The notes under the pieces: model-generated
What the model was told of the DNA's origin: nothing
Databases searched by the model: none
Seen by the model: the letters and a program-made list of their open reading frames with translations, nothing else
Made by a program: the position numbers and the translations under genes
Part shown: positions 26,824 to 34,822 of the stretch, one piece after another
How the letters are laid out: every line of letters begins with the position of its first letter
Position numbering within the stretch: position 1 is the first letter of the stretch
DNA from: Chlorogloeopsis fritschii PCC 6912
GTDB lineage: Bacteria; Cyanobacteriota; Cyanobacteriia; Cyanobacteriales; Nostocaceae
Direction of reading: 5' to 3'
Assembly (NCBI RefSeq): GCF_000317285.1
Contig: NZ_AJLN01000134.1
Coordinates: 62,001 to 126,000 of the forward strand
Length of the DNA stretch: 64,000 nucleotides

Positions 26824-27540
26824 ATGGCTTTCAATACCAAAACTCACATAATTCACAATAGTAATGCACGCGGTCGTACTCAAATAGGTTGGCTCGATAG
26901 TTACCACACTTTTTCCTTCGGTGGTTTTTACGATCCAAGCCGGATGGGATTTCGTTCTCTGCGTGTAATAAATGATGACCGTGTTGCTCCTGGTGCGGGT
27001 TTTGCAACTCACGGACATAAAGATATGGAGATTTTTACTTACGTACTTGAAGGCGCTCTAGAGCACAAAGATAGCTTGGGTAACGGTTCGGTGATTCATC
27101 CGGGAGAAGCACAAATTATGAGCGCAGGCACTGGTATTTTGCACAGTGAATTTAATCCTTCTCAAACCGAATCCGTCCATTTTCTGCAAATTTGGATTCT
27201 TCCTAACCAGCAAGAACTGCAACCCAGGTACGAGCAAAAAGCTTTTCCAATCGAAGAAAGGCGTGGTAGTTTATGCTTAATTGCTGCCAAAGATGGACGC
27301 GATGGTGCAGTGAAAGTTTTTCAGGATGTTGATCTGTACACATCTGTTTTAGAACCTGGTGATGTAGTGAATTATCACCTTTTGAGCGATCGCTACGGTT
27401 GGTTACAAATTGCCCAAGGCGAAGTCAAGCTTAATGGTGAAGAACTCAAAGCCGGAGATGGAGTGCAAATGAATGGAGAAGAGCAACTCGAAATTAGCAC
27501 AGATGTAGGTGCAGAAATCTTGCTATTCGATTTAGGTTAA
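26824..27540 (+). CDS. Pirin family protein (YhhW-like bicupin)
   Basis: A 238-residue pirin. N-terminal cupin: [23 protein letters not shown] (residues 17-39), metal-binding [23 protein letters not shown] with two His and a Glu, and [12 protein letters not shown] with the fourth ligand. The C-terminal cupin domain is shorter and poor in ligands. Bacterial relatives include E. coli YhhW, which has quercetin 2,3-dioxygenase activity in vitro; the physiological role is often redox sensing or stress-related and remains unsettled. Single gene, with a strong hairpin about 100 bases after its stop. Confidence 0.92.
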   Translation: MAFNTKTHIIHNSNARGRTQIGWLDSYHTFSFGGFYDPSRMGFRSLRVINDDRVAPGAGFATHGHKDMEIFTYVLEGALEHKDSLGNGSVIHPGEAQIMSAGTGILHSEFNPSQTESVHFLQIWILPNQQELQPRYEQKAFPIEERRGSLCLIAAKDGRDGAVKVFQDVDLYTSVLEPGDVVNYHLLSDRYGWLQIAQGEVKLNGEELKAGDGVQMNGEEQLEISTDVGAEILLFDLG

Positions 27541-27951
27541 ACTTGCACAGACAATTCGAGATGCTCGCTTTACCAAAAGACTAAATCTTCAAATGTGGCA
27601 GGCACCTTGCTTGCCATTTCTGATTAAGTCAACATAAAAAACACAGATCCCCGCTTTTTCTAAAAAGTCGGGGATCTTATCTCTCTGCTCCTGAAGCTGT
27701 TCTGCCAAACTTTTGATGAAGCACCCTAAATGGTTGGGCAAAATATCTGCATCAACAGTGGAATAGCTTGAGGTAGAGACGAATCTACCTGAGAGGAGAA
27801 GTGAAAGCAGCTAAAAACCCGCTAATCTATCAACTATTCGAGGTGGACGCGCTATCAAAACCCAAATCGGAGGTAAAAATAGCAATGCGTCAAAGCTTGT
27901 GGTTTTTAATCTCAAATTCAAGAAACTAAATTTCAGAGGGAATTTATACTT
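27541..27951. other. Non-coding region between pirin and Nif11-type genes
   Basis: About 410 bases with no gene. It contains the pirin terminator-like hairpin (27646-27676) and a second stem, AGGTAGA (27771-27777) pairing with TCTACCT (27784-27790), followed by purine-rich sequence. This second structure could belong to the leader of the small Nif11-type gene. Confidence 0.6.
27646..27676 (+). terminator. Hairpin downstream of the pirin gene
   Basis: GATCCCCG and CGGGGATC arms, extended inward by CTTTTT/AAAAAG-like pairing (allowing a small internal shift). The stem is strong but the following tract is TTATCTC, not a clean T run. Confidence 0.55.
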
Positions 27952-28185
27952 ATGTCTCAAGCAAGTGTGAAAGAATTTTTAGCAACTGCCAAACAAGATG
28001 AAGCAATCAGGCAACAACTCCAGTCTGCGATGACTGTTCATGGCTGCGTTAAAGTCGCTCAAGAGAGTGGCTACGACTTCACAGCCGAAGAACTACAATC
28101 TCAACTCAACGAAATGTCTGAAGAAGAGGTAGCAGAAATAGTCAATCCCGGTGTTGCTCCTCGTCGGCATATTCAACCCCAATAA
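27952..28185 (+). CDS. Nif11-domain small protein (NHLP-like leader without obvious core)
   Basis: A 77-residue Nif11-family protein. Residues 1-60 have the family pattern: SVKEFLATAKQDEAIRQQL, then CVKVAQESGYDFTAEELQSQL. Nif11-type domains serve as leaders of ribosomally made, modified peptides, and are also found as stand-alone proteins near nitrogen-fixation genes. Here the tail after EEVAEIVNPG is only APRRHIQPQ, with no Gly-Gly cleavage site and no Cys/Ser/Thr-rich core. No modification enzyme or exporter is nearby. A stand-alone role, or a leader that lost its core, are both possible. It is preceded by GAGGGAATTTATACTT, giving a plausible ribosome site. Confidence 0.8.
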   Translation: MSQASVKEFLATAKQDEAIRQQLQSAMTVHGCVKVAQESGYDFTAEELQSQLNEMSEEEVAEIVNPGVAPRRHIQPQ

Positions 28186-28201
28186 TCCTTTGTTGTGAAT
28201 C

Positions 28202-28223
28202 AAGACTAATTGACGTCTTTTTT
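28202..28223 (+). terminator. Weak intrinsic terminator after the Nif11-type gene
   Basis: Stem AAGAC / GTCTT with an 8-base loop followed directly by TTTT. The stem is only five pairs, so confidence is limited. Confidence 0.4.
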
Positions 28224-28430
28224 GCTCTGCGTAGCTTCTTAAGCTACTGCAAATATTCAACAAAAGTGTGGGCAAGTAAGAGGAGAAGATAAACTTTTAT
28301 CTAGCGATCGCTCTTCGTCAAACCTATCAAAACTGTTTGCCCTTGCCCATTACTTGTTTAACTTCTATAAGGCATACCCTCAACCAAATAATCAGAGTGT
28401 CACAATGGAGCAAGAGAGTCGTTGATTAGT

Positions 28431-29513
28431 ATGCCGCCTGTCATTACATACACCCAAGAGCCTTGGAAAGAAACCTACAGTGAAATTATTGATGTTCGTT
28501 CTCCTAGTGAATTTGCAGAAGACAGCATTCCTGGTGCAATAAATTTACCAGTTCTAGATGATGCCGAACGCGCCCAAGTAGGAACAATATACAAACAAGT
28601 TAACCCCTTTGAAGCTAGAAAAATCGGCGCAGCTTTGGTAGCAAAAAATATCTCTCTCCATCTCAGCCAACACTTTGCTGATAAACCAAAGAACTATCAT
28701 CCCCTTGTGTATTGTTGGCGGGGCGGACAACGTTCTTTTAGTATGGCTTCGGTGCTGAATCAAATTGGCTGGCGAGTCACCCTACTCGAAGGCGGTTATA
28801 AGACTTATCGCGTCTATGTGCGCCAGCAAATAGAGCAACTGCCAGAAACATTTACCTACCAAGTATTGTGCGGTTTAACTGGTAGTGGTAAGACTCATAT
28901 ACTCAGGCAAATGCGCGATCGCGGCGCTCAAGTTTTAGATTTAGAAGCTTTAGCGAACCATCGCGGTTCTCTGTTGGGTGAAGAGTGGCAAGGTAAAGCT
29001 TCACCTCAACCATCACAAAAATACTTTGAAACACAGCTACTGCAACAACTACAAAGCTTTAATCCTCAGCAGCCAGTGTGGGTAGAATCAGAAAGCTTCA
29101 AAATAGGTAAACTCTATTTGCCACAGTCTTTGTGGCAGAAAATGAAACAAAGTAGCTGTGTAGAAATTTATCTGCCTATTACTGCAAGAGTGCAATTTCT
29201 CTTACAGGAATATCACCATCTAGAAAAGCATCCGGAGATTTTAAAAGCAAAGCTAGAAAAACTTAAATCTTGCTGTGGCTGGAAAAAATTAAATGAGTGG
29301 TATAAGTTAATTGATAATGACGAGCTAGGAGAATTTGTACGAGATATCCTAGAGTGTCATTACGATCCAACTTACAGTAAGTCAATCCAGCGTGACTTTA
29401 GCAAAGTTGAAAGAGTGCTATCTGTACCAGATTTATCTGATAGCAGTATCAACAATTTATTAGATAAATTATTGCCAAATAATATCTTTGAACTAACGCT
29501 AGTTTCATCATAA
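28431..29513 (+). CDS. mnmH: tRNA 2-selenouridine synthase
   Basis: A 360-residue MnmH (SelU/YbbB) enzyme. An N-terminal rhodanese domain (EIIDVRSPSEFAEDSIPGAINLPV, residues 18-41) has its active Cys95 in YCWRGGQRS; a P-loop follows, GLTGSGKT at 148-155, with the rest of an ATPase-like domain. It exchanges sulfur for selenium (via geranylation) at 2-thiouridine in the wobble position of tRNAs for Lys, Glu and Gln, using selenophosphate. The frame is open to a TTG at 28422, but ATG 28431 is preferred. No selD (selenophosphate synthetase) is in the window, so selenium use depends on genes elsewhere. Transcribed alone. Confidence 0.92.
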   Translation: MPPVITYTQEPWKETYSEIIDVRSPSEFAEDSIPGAINLPVLDDAERAQVGTIYKQVNPFEARKIGAALVAKNISLHLSQHFADKPKNYHPLVYCWRGGQRSFSMASVLNQIGWRVTLLEGGYKTYRVYVRQQIEQLPETFTYQVLCGLTGSGKTHILRQMRDRGAQVLDLEALANHRGSLLGEEWQGKASPQPSQKYFETQLLQQLQSFNPQQPVWVESESFKIGKLYLPQSLWQKMKQSSCVEIYLPITARVQFLLQEYHHLEKHPEILKAKLEKLKSCCGWKKLNEWYKLIDNDELGEFVRDILECHYDPTYSKSIQRDFSKVERVLSVPDLSDSSINNLLDKLLPNNIFELTLVSS

Positions 29514-29847
29514 TAAAGCAGAAGCTCCCCCAACCCCCTTACAGAGGCTTTATTCCCTCCTTTTTAAGGAGCGGGCAAGGTGGAATGCACTCCACTGTGT
29601 AGCCACTTACAAAAGGGGGCTTTATTCCCTCCTTTTTAAGGAGGGTTAGGGAGGATCAAGCCTTATCAATAAATGTATTTGGCTATATTTACCTTTAATT
29701 GGATTAAGCAGATTTCTCTAGTTCTTCGGTTTGTTCTCCTGCCGTTGAGGAATCAAAATTCTGGCTAAATTTGCGATCGCTAATCCTGACAAACTAACCT
29801 ACGGGCTAATCATAATACGTTATACTTGTCATACCTGCAATACAAGT
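29514..29847. other. Non-coding region between mnmH and the toxin-antitoxin pair
   Basis: About 330 bases without a gene. It contains a 26-base exact direct repeat (29546-29571 and 29618-29643), in which CCCTCC and GGAGGG can form hairpins, then AT-rich sequence and the putative operator of the toxin-antitoxin operon at 29822-29849. Confidence 0.65.
29546..29643. repeat. Exact 26-base direct repeat pair with hairpins
   Basis: GGCTTTATTCCCTCC... occurs at 29546-29571 and again at 29618-29643, identical over 26 bases. The second copy continues as GGAGGGTTAGGGAGG, pairing with the CCCTCC inside the repeat. It resembles dispersed intergenic repeats of cyanobacteria and may act as a terminator for mnmH. 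Confidence 0.8.
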
Positions 29848-29849
29848 AT
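29822..29849 (+). promoter_or_regulatory. Inverted repeat operator candidate for the toxin-antitoxin operon
   Basis: Perfect 8-base arms ATACTTGT (29822-29829) and ACAAGTAT (29842-29849) with a 12-base spacer. The left arm overlaps a -10-like TATACT and the right arm overlaps the first possible ATG. Ribbon-helix-helix antitoxins usually repress their own operon at such palindromes; the binding itself is inferred. Confidence 0.55.
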
Positions 29850-29859
29850 GATAAAAGCA

Positions 29860-30114
29860 ATGCTCACTGTCAGACTAGACGAAGAAACAGAACGGCAGCT
29901 AGCCGATATCTTGGCTCATGAGAAAACAGACAAAAGTGAGTTAATCAGACGCTTAATTGCGGAGCGCTGGCTTACCTTGCAAGCAGGAAAAACTTTGGTT
30001 GAGAGACGAGGCGGGCATCCTAAACATCTCCTGCAAGATGCACCAACCGATTTATCTGAGCGCCCGAACCGCAAACAGGCGATCGCTTCCTATCTTAAGT
30101 CGCGTCATCCATGA
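29860..30114 (+). CDS. Ribbon-helix-helix (CopG-type) antitoxin
   Basis: An 84-residue protein whose first 50 residues are a ribbon-helix-helix fold: MLTVRLDEETERQLADIL, then EKTDKSELIRRLIAERW. This is the DNA-binding and dimerisation part; the Pro- and Arg-rich C-terminal half would wrap and neutralise the toxin. The stop overlaps the start of the PIN-domain gene by 4 bases (ATGA), the standard antitoxin-toxin order. An ATG at 29848 would add MIKA; I prefer 29860 because 29848 lies inside the palindromic operator candidate, but either is possible. Confidence 0.82.
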   Translation: MLTVRLDEETERQLADILAHEKTDKSELIRRLIAERWLTLQAGKTLVERRGGHPKHLLQDAPTDLSERPNRKQAIASYLKSRHP

Positions 30115-30536
30115 CTTACCATCCGCTCATACTCGCAGACAGCGGGTTTTTGTTTGCGTACTACAGCGCCAGAGATAAGTATCATCAACAGATACGTAGT
30201 TTCTTTGAAAGCTGTACTTCAAAGCTGGTGACTACGCCCATCTGCATTACAGAGGTGGTGTGGTTGCTCAGTTCTGATTGGCGCACGCAAAACGAGTTTC
30301 TTCTAGACGTTGCAAAAGGACTTTACGAATGTGAACAGCTTTTGCCTCAAGACTTTTCACACATTGCCGAGCTTAATACGACCTACAGAGACTTACCAGG
30401 AGATTTTGCAGACTTATCCTTAATTGTAATTTCAGAGCGCTTGGATATCGCTGCGATCGCTACTTTGGACAGTGATTTTGATGTCTATCAGCGTTATCGT
30501 AAGAAGCCTTTCGAGCGGGTATTCTCGCCAGAGTAA
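30111..30536 (+). CDS. PIN-domain ribonuclease toxin (VapC-like)
   Basis: A 141-residue PIN-domain protein. The acidic metal-binding set is complete: Asp10 in ILADSGFLFAYY, Glu48 in ITEVVWLL, Asp98/Asp101 in GDFADLSL and Asp120/Asp122 in ATLDSDFD. VapC toxins cut initiator tRNA, other tRNAs or rRNA when the antitoxin is degraded. It is coupled to the RHH antitoxin upstream (ATGA overlap). Its last base is also the first base of the ATG of the endonuclease V frame (TAATG), so three genes may be translated from one message. Confidence 0.88.
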   Translation: MTYHPLILADSGFLFAYYSARDKYHQQIRSFFESCTSKLVTTPICITEVVWLLSSDWRTQNEFLLDVAKGLYECEQLLPQDFSHIAELNTTYRDLPGDFADLSLIVISERLDIAAIATLDSDFDVYQRYRKKPFERVFSPE

Positions 30537-31219
30537 TGCGGGGAGGGTGTAATTTGAAAATTAATCAACGCCACAGTTGGACTTTAACAGTAGAGGAAGC
30601 TATAGCTATCCAAGAACAACTACAAGCAGAAGTTATTACCGTAGATCAACTCAAAGAACCTGTGCAGTATGTGGCTGGGGTAGATATGGGCTTTGAAGCC
30701 GATGGTACTATTAGCCGTGCCGCTGTAGCAGTACTGAGTTTTCCTGACTTGCAACTACAGGAGACGAGCATAGCACGCCGCCCAACGTCGTTTCCTTACA
30801 TTCCCGGTTTCCTTTCCTTTCGCGAAATACCCGCAGTCCTTGATGCATTAGAAAAGATAAAATTAACACCAGATATAATTTTGTGTGATGGTCAAGGTAT
30901 AGCTCACCCACGCAGATTTGGCATAGCTTGCCATTTAGGAGTCATCGTAGATATACCAAGTATCGGAGTAGCTAAATCATTGCTAGTCGGCAAGCACCAA
31001 GACTTGTCAGATATACGAGGAAACTGGCAACCATTAATCTATAAAGGTGAAACTGTTGGAGCAGTATTAAGAACACGTTCAGGTGTTAAGCCTGTATATA
31101 TATCTAGCGGTCATCGTATCAGTTTGTCTACAGCAATTGATTACGTATTGCGCTGCACAACTAAATATCGATTGCCAGAAACTACACGGATTGCTGATAA
31201 ATTGGCGTCTAATAAGTAA
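30536..31219 (+). CDS. nfi: Endonuclease V (deoxyinosine 3' endonuclease)
   Basis: A 227-residue endonuclease V that nicks DNA (and in some organisms RNA) near inosine. Catalytic acids are Asp50 in YVAGVDMGFE, Glu97 in FLSFREIPA and Asp118 in ILCDGQGIAHPRRFGIACHLGV; the damage-sensing FPYIPG motif is at residues 86-91. All key residues are intact. The start at 30536 overlaps the toxin stop. A TTG at 30554, seven bases after a strong GGGAGGG, would give a 221-residue protein starting MKINQRHSW and may be the true start. The coupling with a toxin-antitoxin pair is unusual. Confidence 0.93.
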   Translation: MRGGCNLKINQRHSWTLTVEEAIAIQEQLQAEVITVDQLKEPVQYVAGVDMGFEADGTISRAAVAVLSFPDLQLQETSIARRPTSFPYIPGFLSFREIPAVLDALEKIKLTPDIILCDGQGIAHPRRFGIACHLGVIVDIPSIGVAKSLLVGKHQDLSDIRGNWQPLIYKGETVGAVLRTRSGVKPVYISSGHRISLSTAIDYVLRCTTKYRLPETTRIADKLASNK

Positions 31220-31272
31220 AGACGAGATATATCGCATCTCTACATCCGCAATATGAGCGATCGCCAATAAAA

Positions 31273-31704
31273 TTAGTTGCAGTTATTCTTTAATGGCGCA
31301 CTACTACCCCGCTTTACCAGAACAGGAGATAAAACGCGGTTTTCTACACTTTTTTCTTTTAATAAATCGAGCAACATTTGCATAGCAAAGCGTCCAATTT
31401 CTAACATTGGCTGGCTAACTGTCGTCAGAGGTGGCGTAACATAACGGGATAAAGCAATACCATCAAATCCAACCAGACTTAAATCTTGTGGTACCAAAAT
31501 ACCTAATTCTTGGCAAGCCAACAGAGCGCCAACTGCAACCATATCATTATAACAAAATATGCCAGTTACGCCAGCAGTAAATAGTTTAGATACCATCTGT
31601 TGCCCAGTCGCAACATCACTGCTTCTTTTATCATCTTCATCATTAATAGCAACCCAATCTGTCTTTTGTGGTAAACCAGCTTCACTAAGAGCCATTCTAT
31701 ATCC
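31273..31704 (-). pseudogene. C-terminal half of a LacI/GalR-family regulator
   Basis: The reading frame (GYRMALSEAGLPQKTDW... ) is the C-terminal ligand-binding lobe of a LacI-family repressor: GIFCYNDMVAVGALLACQELGILVPQDLSLVGFDGI, then TPPLTTVSQPMLEIGRFAMQMLLDLL. A complete family member is about 340 residues; only about 143 remain. Upstream of GYR the frame meets a TAA at 31705-31707 and no helix-turn-helix or N-terminal lobe is found before the next gene at 31857. The gene is therefore 5'-truncated and cannot bind DNA. An ATG inside the fragment (31695) could give a 140-residue product, but this is unlikely to be functional. Confidence 0.85.
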
Positions 31705-31856
31705 TTATAGCTAGCTCAACTTCTTCCAGTGTCTCGTCAGTAACTCACCGGGAATTCATTTAAATATTTTGTAAATAGTTGCTTGCACCTACCTAATCAT
31801 GTTAGGAATCGCACAGGGAGAAGTTGTAGCTAACTAAGGACAACGGGGTTGGAACA

Positions 31857-32441
31857 ATGAACGCACTAACTTTACAATGGCACGATGCTGGACAAGCCAA
31901 AACTCAAAAAATTCACGAATACCAGCCAAGTAAAAATCTTGGTACTATCCGTATAGGTCGCGACCCACTCAGGTGTGATATTGTTCTGAGTAACCCTACC
32001 GTTTCAGGTTTGCACGTAGAAATCTTTTTCAATTCCCAGCAGCAACGCTTTTTAATTAGAAATTTACGAGAACAAAACCCTCCTTTAATAGATGGGAAAA
32101 AACTGATTGAGGGTGAAATGCCTTTAGGCGAAGGTAGCACCATCTATTTAGGGCAACAGCAACTAAAGGTGATTGCTATTTCCATCCCCGCAGCTAGCAG
32201 CGTACCGCCGACAATTTTGACGCCACCTCAACCAGCAGTGCCAATAGCAAAACCACAACCCCAAGTAAATCTGGGACATCATCTACCCATACCTCCAACA
32301 CCACCACAAGGAATTTATGGTTTGCAGTGTCCTAGATGTCAGAAAATTTCTTCATACAATGATTTGTTACTAGGTTGTCATCACTGCGGTCATTCTTTAC
32401 AAGATGCACGAAGCGTTTTAGTGCCACCAACCAATTATTAA
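31857..32441 (+). CDS. FHA-domain protein with C-terminal zinc ribbon
   Basis: A 194-residue protein. FHA domain at about residues 25-110: GTIRIGRDPLRCDIVLSNPTVSGLHVEIFF contains the Arg and the Ser-x2-His phosphothreonine-binding residues. A Pro-rich linker (about 115-150) follows, then a zinc ribbon with CPRC (158, 161) and CHHC (174, 177). It is probably a cytoplasmic docking protein for phosphothreonine targets. It is 132 bases upstream of, and in the same direction as, a larger gene with its own FHA domain fused to a flavoenzyme, so the two may work together. No export signal. Confidence 0.85.
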   Translation: MNALTLQWHDAGQAKTQKIHEYQPSKNLGTIRIGRDPLRCDIVLSNPTVSGLHVEIFFNSQQQRFLIRNLREQNPPLIDGKKLIEGEMPLGEGSTIYLGQQQLKVIAISIPAASSVPPTILTPPQPAVPIAKPQPQVNLGHHLPIPPTPPQGIYGLQCPRCQKISSYNDLLLGCHHCGHSLQDARSVLVPPTNY

Positions 32442-32573
32442 TTTTAAAGTTATAGGAAAGAAAATAATTAATCGAAACATAATAACAAATAAGTATTTTC
32501 TTGACTTTTTTATTGGAGCTTGCTTTTCTCTCATTTATTATCTGGATAACAATTTTTCTAATTTCCAAGAATT

Positions 32574-34556
32574 ATGAATAGTGGTTCTATAGAAATTCAA
32601 TTATTTTGGCAAGAACCAGTCACGGGAGAACAACGAGAACCAAGGTTGAGAGCACCGATCGCCTTCGGTAGAGAATTTGCTAGAATGCCTGCCGAACATA
32701 AGGGACAACCCGTTACCCGCATGGTGCTCAACCATGACCAAGTTTCTCGTTTTCATGCCTTAATTGAGTGGGAACAAGGTCAATTAATGGCAACCGATCA
32801 AGGTAGTGTTAATGGCGTTTATGTGAACGGTCAACGTCACACACAAGCCATTCTTAATAATGGGGATCTTTTACAAATAGGCCCTTATGTAATTTCTATA
32901 AACTTTGCAGTTCCCACCGCACCTAGCCCACCTCCACAAGTTCCTAGCAGGAATTCTACTATTCAATTCAACCCCAATACCAACCTACCAGACCCCACCT
33001 TACCTCCACAGCAACCCGTAACACCAGTAAGTAGTAATTTTCCACCTCCGGTGTTTCAACAGCAACAAGTTTCTGTACAAGCACTTTATGCTACAGGTTT
33101 ACCAGTAGATGAAACTGACTATCTAGCAGTCGGGGCTGGGTTAGGTAGTTTTGTTTGGGTAGATTTACTAAGAATAAGTGGTGTCCCAATTGACAAAATT
33201 ATCGTGCTAGGTATAGATAAAGAGCCATATGCGCGTTATAAGCTTCTGTGTCAAAATTCACAGATTCCTTTACATGAAAGATTGCGCTCTAATTCTGACT
33301 CTTGTCCTGATAATATTTGGGGCTGGCCTAGTTATGCCTTGCGGGAAGCTTGGCACGACTTTACTAAAGGCAGGCTCAATAATTCTGTGAGACATCTATG
33401 GCAAGTTTTTGCTGAACCTACCTTTATCGAAACTTATACACCCCGTTCGGGAAATGTATTTGATTCTATAGACAGAGAGGCAAAGCGCATCGGCTGGGAT
33501 AAGATGTATCGCTTCGGACGAGTGTTGGCGATTCGTAAAACTGATGATGGTAGGTATTGCATAGCCTATTCACGCGGACGTGGCAATCATGCTTTTTTTG
33601 TATGTCGTTATTTACACTTAGCTACTGGTTATCCGGCACTTCAATTTCTTCCCCACTTGCAAGCTTATCGGGACAAATACGGAGACTTTAAGTCGGTTGT
33701 AAATGCTTACGAAGAACACAATCATGTCTACGAGCAGCTAGAACGCCAAGGTGGCAGAATTTTGATACAAGGACGGGGAATAGTTGCTTCTCGGATTTTG
33801 CAGCGTGTTTATGAGGTAAGACAGAAGAATCCCAATATTTCTATTTTGCACTTAATGCGATCGCCTAAACCCCAAGGCAACAAATACGGCAACTCGCAGC
33901 GTTCAGTCAAACATCACATCGAATTGCAACCCTTTAACTGGCCGAAAGCCTGTTGGGGTGGGGAACTGCGAGAAATGCTAGAAAAATCAACCCCCGATGT
34001 GCGTAAAGAATTAATATCAAACAAAGTTTGGGGAGGAACTACCACTGCCGATCGCCTAGACTGGCAACGCATCACGGAAACTGGGATCGCAGAAGGTTGG
34101 TATAAAATTCAATTCGCAGTGGTGACAAGAGTAGAACAGGATGCCAGGCAGCATATCATCACTTACATTCAAGATAAAGACTTTGGCGAAATTCAACTTC
34201 CTGCTGTTGACTTTATTATTGATGCCACAGGCTTAGATGCCAAAGTCAAGGAAAGCCCTTTACTGAAGGATTTAGTCGAACATTACAATCTACCGCTCAA
34301 TCCTATGCAACGTTTAGCAGTTGCCAACGATTTTGAGTTAGTAGAAATGCGGAACGACAAAGCTAAAATGTATGCCGCAGGAACTATTACCTTTGGTGGC
34401 CCCTATGCAGCAGTTGATAGCTTCTTAGGCTTGCAATATGCCGCTCTTTATGCTGTGGATAGTCTTGCTGCCGCCCGTGCGCCTAAACTGCATCGCCTAG
34501 ATCCTGTAAGTTCCTTCAGACAATGGCTAAAGTGGGTGTTTAATCAATCTCCCTAA
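32574..34556 (+). CDS. FHA domain fused to a flavin-dependent monooxygenase-like oxidoreductase
   Basis: A 660-residue fusion protein. Residues 25-110 are an FHA domain (VTRMVLNHDQVSRFHALIEW, GSVNGVYVNG). A Pro/Gln-rich linker runs to about 170. The rest looks like an FMO/N-hydroxylase-type flavoprotein: first dinucleotide motif GAGLGS at 187-192, LATGYPALQFLP at 349-360, second motif GRGIVAS at 400-406 and FIIDATGLD near 565, ending with YAAGTITFGGPYAAVDSFLGLQYAA, the C-terminal FAD loop. It should bind FAD and NAD(P)H and be steered to phosphorylated partners. The substrate is unknown. It follows the zinc-ribbon FHA gene and precedes an SGNH hydrolase. Confidence 0.75.
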   Translation: MNSGSIEIQLFWQEPVTGEQREPRLRAPIAFGREFARMPAEHKGQPVTRMVLNHDQVSRFHALIEWEQGQLMATDQGSVNGVYVNGQRHTQAILNNGDLLQIGPYVISINFAVPTAPSPPPQVPSRNSTIQFNPNTNLPDPTLPPQQPVTPVSSNFPPPVFQQQQVSVQALYATGLPVDETDYLAVGAGLGSFVWVDLLRISGVPIDKIIVLGIDKEPYARYKLLCQNSQIPLHERLRSNSDSCPDNIWGWPSYALREAWHDFTKGRLNNSVRHLWQVFAEPTFIETYTPRSGNVFDSIDREAKRIGWDKMYRFGRVLAIRKTDDGRYCIAYSRGRGNHAFFVCRYLHLATGYPALQFLPHLQAYRDKYGDFKSVVNAYEEHNHVYEQLERQGGRILIQGRGIVASRILQRVYEVRQKNPNISILHLMRSPKPQGNKYGNSQRSVKHHIELQPFNWPKACWGGELREMLEKSTPDVRKELISNKVWGGTTTADRLDWQRITETGIAEGWYKIQFAVVTRVEQDARQHIITYIQDKDFGEIQLPAVDFIIDATGLDAKVKESPLLKDLVEHYNLPLNPMQRLAVANDFELVEMRNDKAKMYAAGTITFGGPYAAVDSFLGLQYAALYAVDSLAAARAPKLHRLDPVSSFRQWLKWVFNQSP

Positions 34557-34736
34557 CAGGTGACTGGGGACTGGGGATTAGGGGCTAGAGGCTAGGGGCT
34601 AGGGGCTAGGAAGAGGAGGGGGAGCTTCAGGGGCACCAGGTGCAGGGGGGCAACAGGGGAGAATTATTCTCCGTCCCCTTGTCCTCTTCTTCCCAATCCC
34701 CAATCACCAGTACCCAATCCCCTATTTTCCCAAGAT
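34557..34736. repeat. Heptad repeats after the FHA-flavoprotein gene
   Basis: Left part has GGGGCTA units, right part has CCCCAAT/CCCAATC units, so the spacer can fold back on itself. It occupies most of the gap before the SGNH hydrolase gene. Confidence 0.75.
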
Positions 34737-34822
34737 CTGTAGTATGGAGCTGGAAAATATACTCGTTTATGGTGTAGAAATGTATAGAATTTTGTAAATA
34801 AATAAAATACTGTTTGTTTAAT

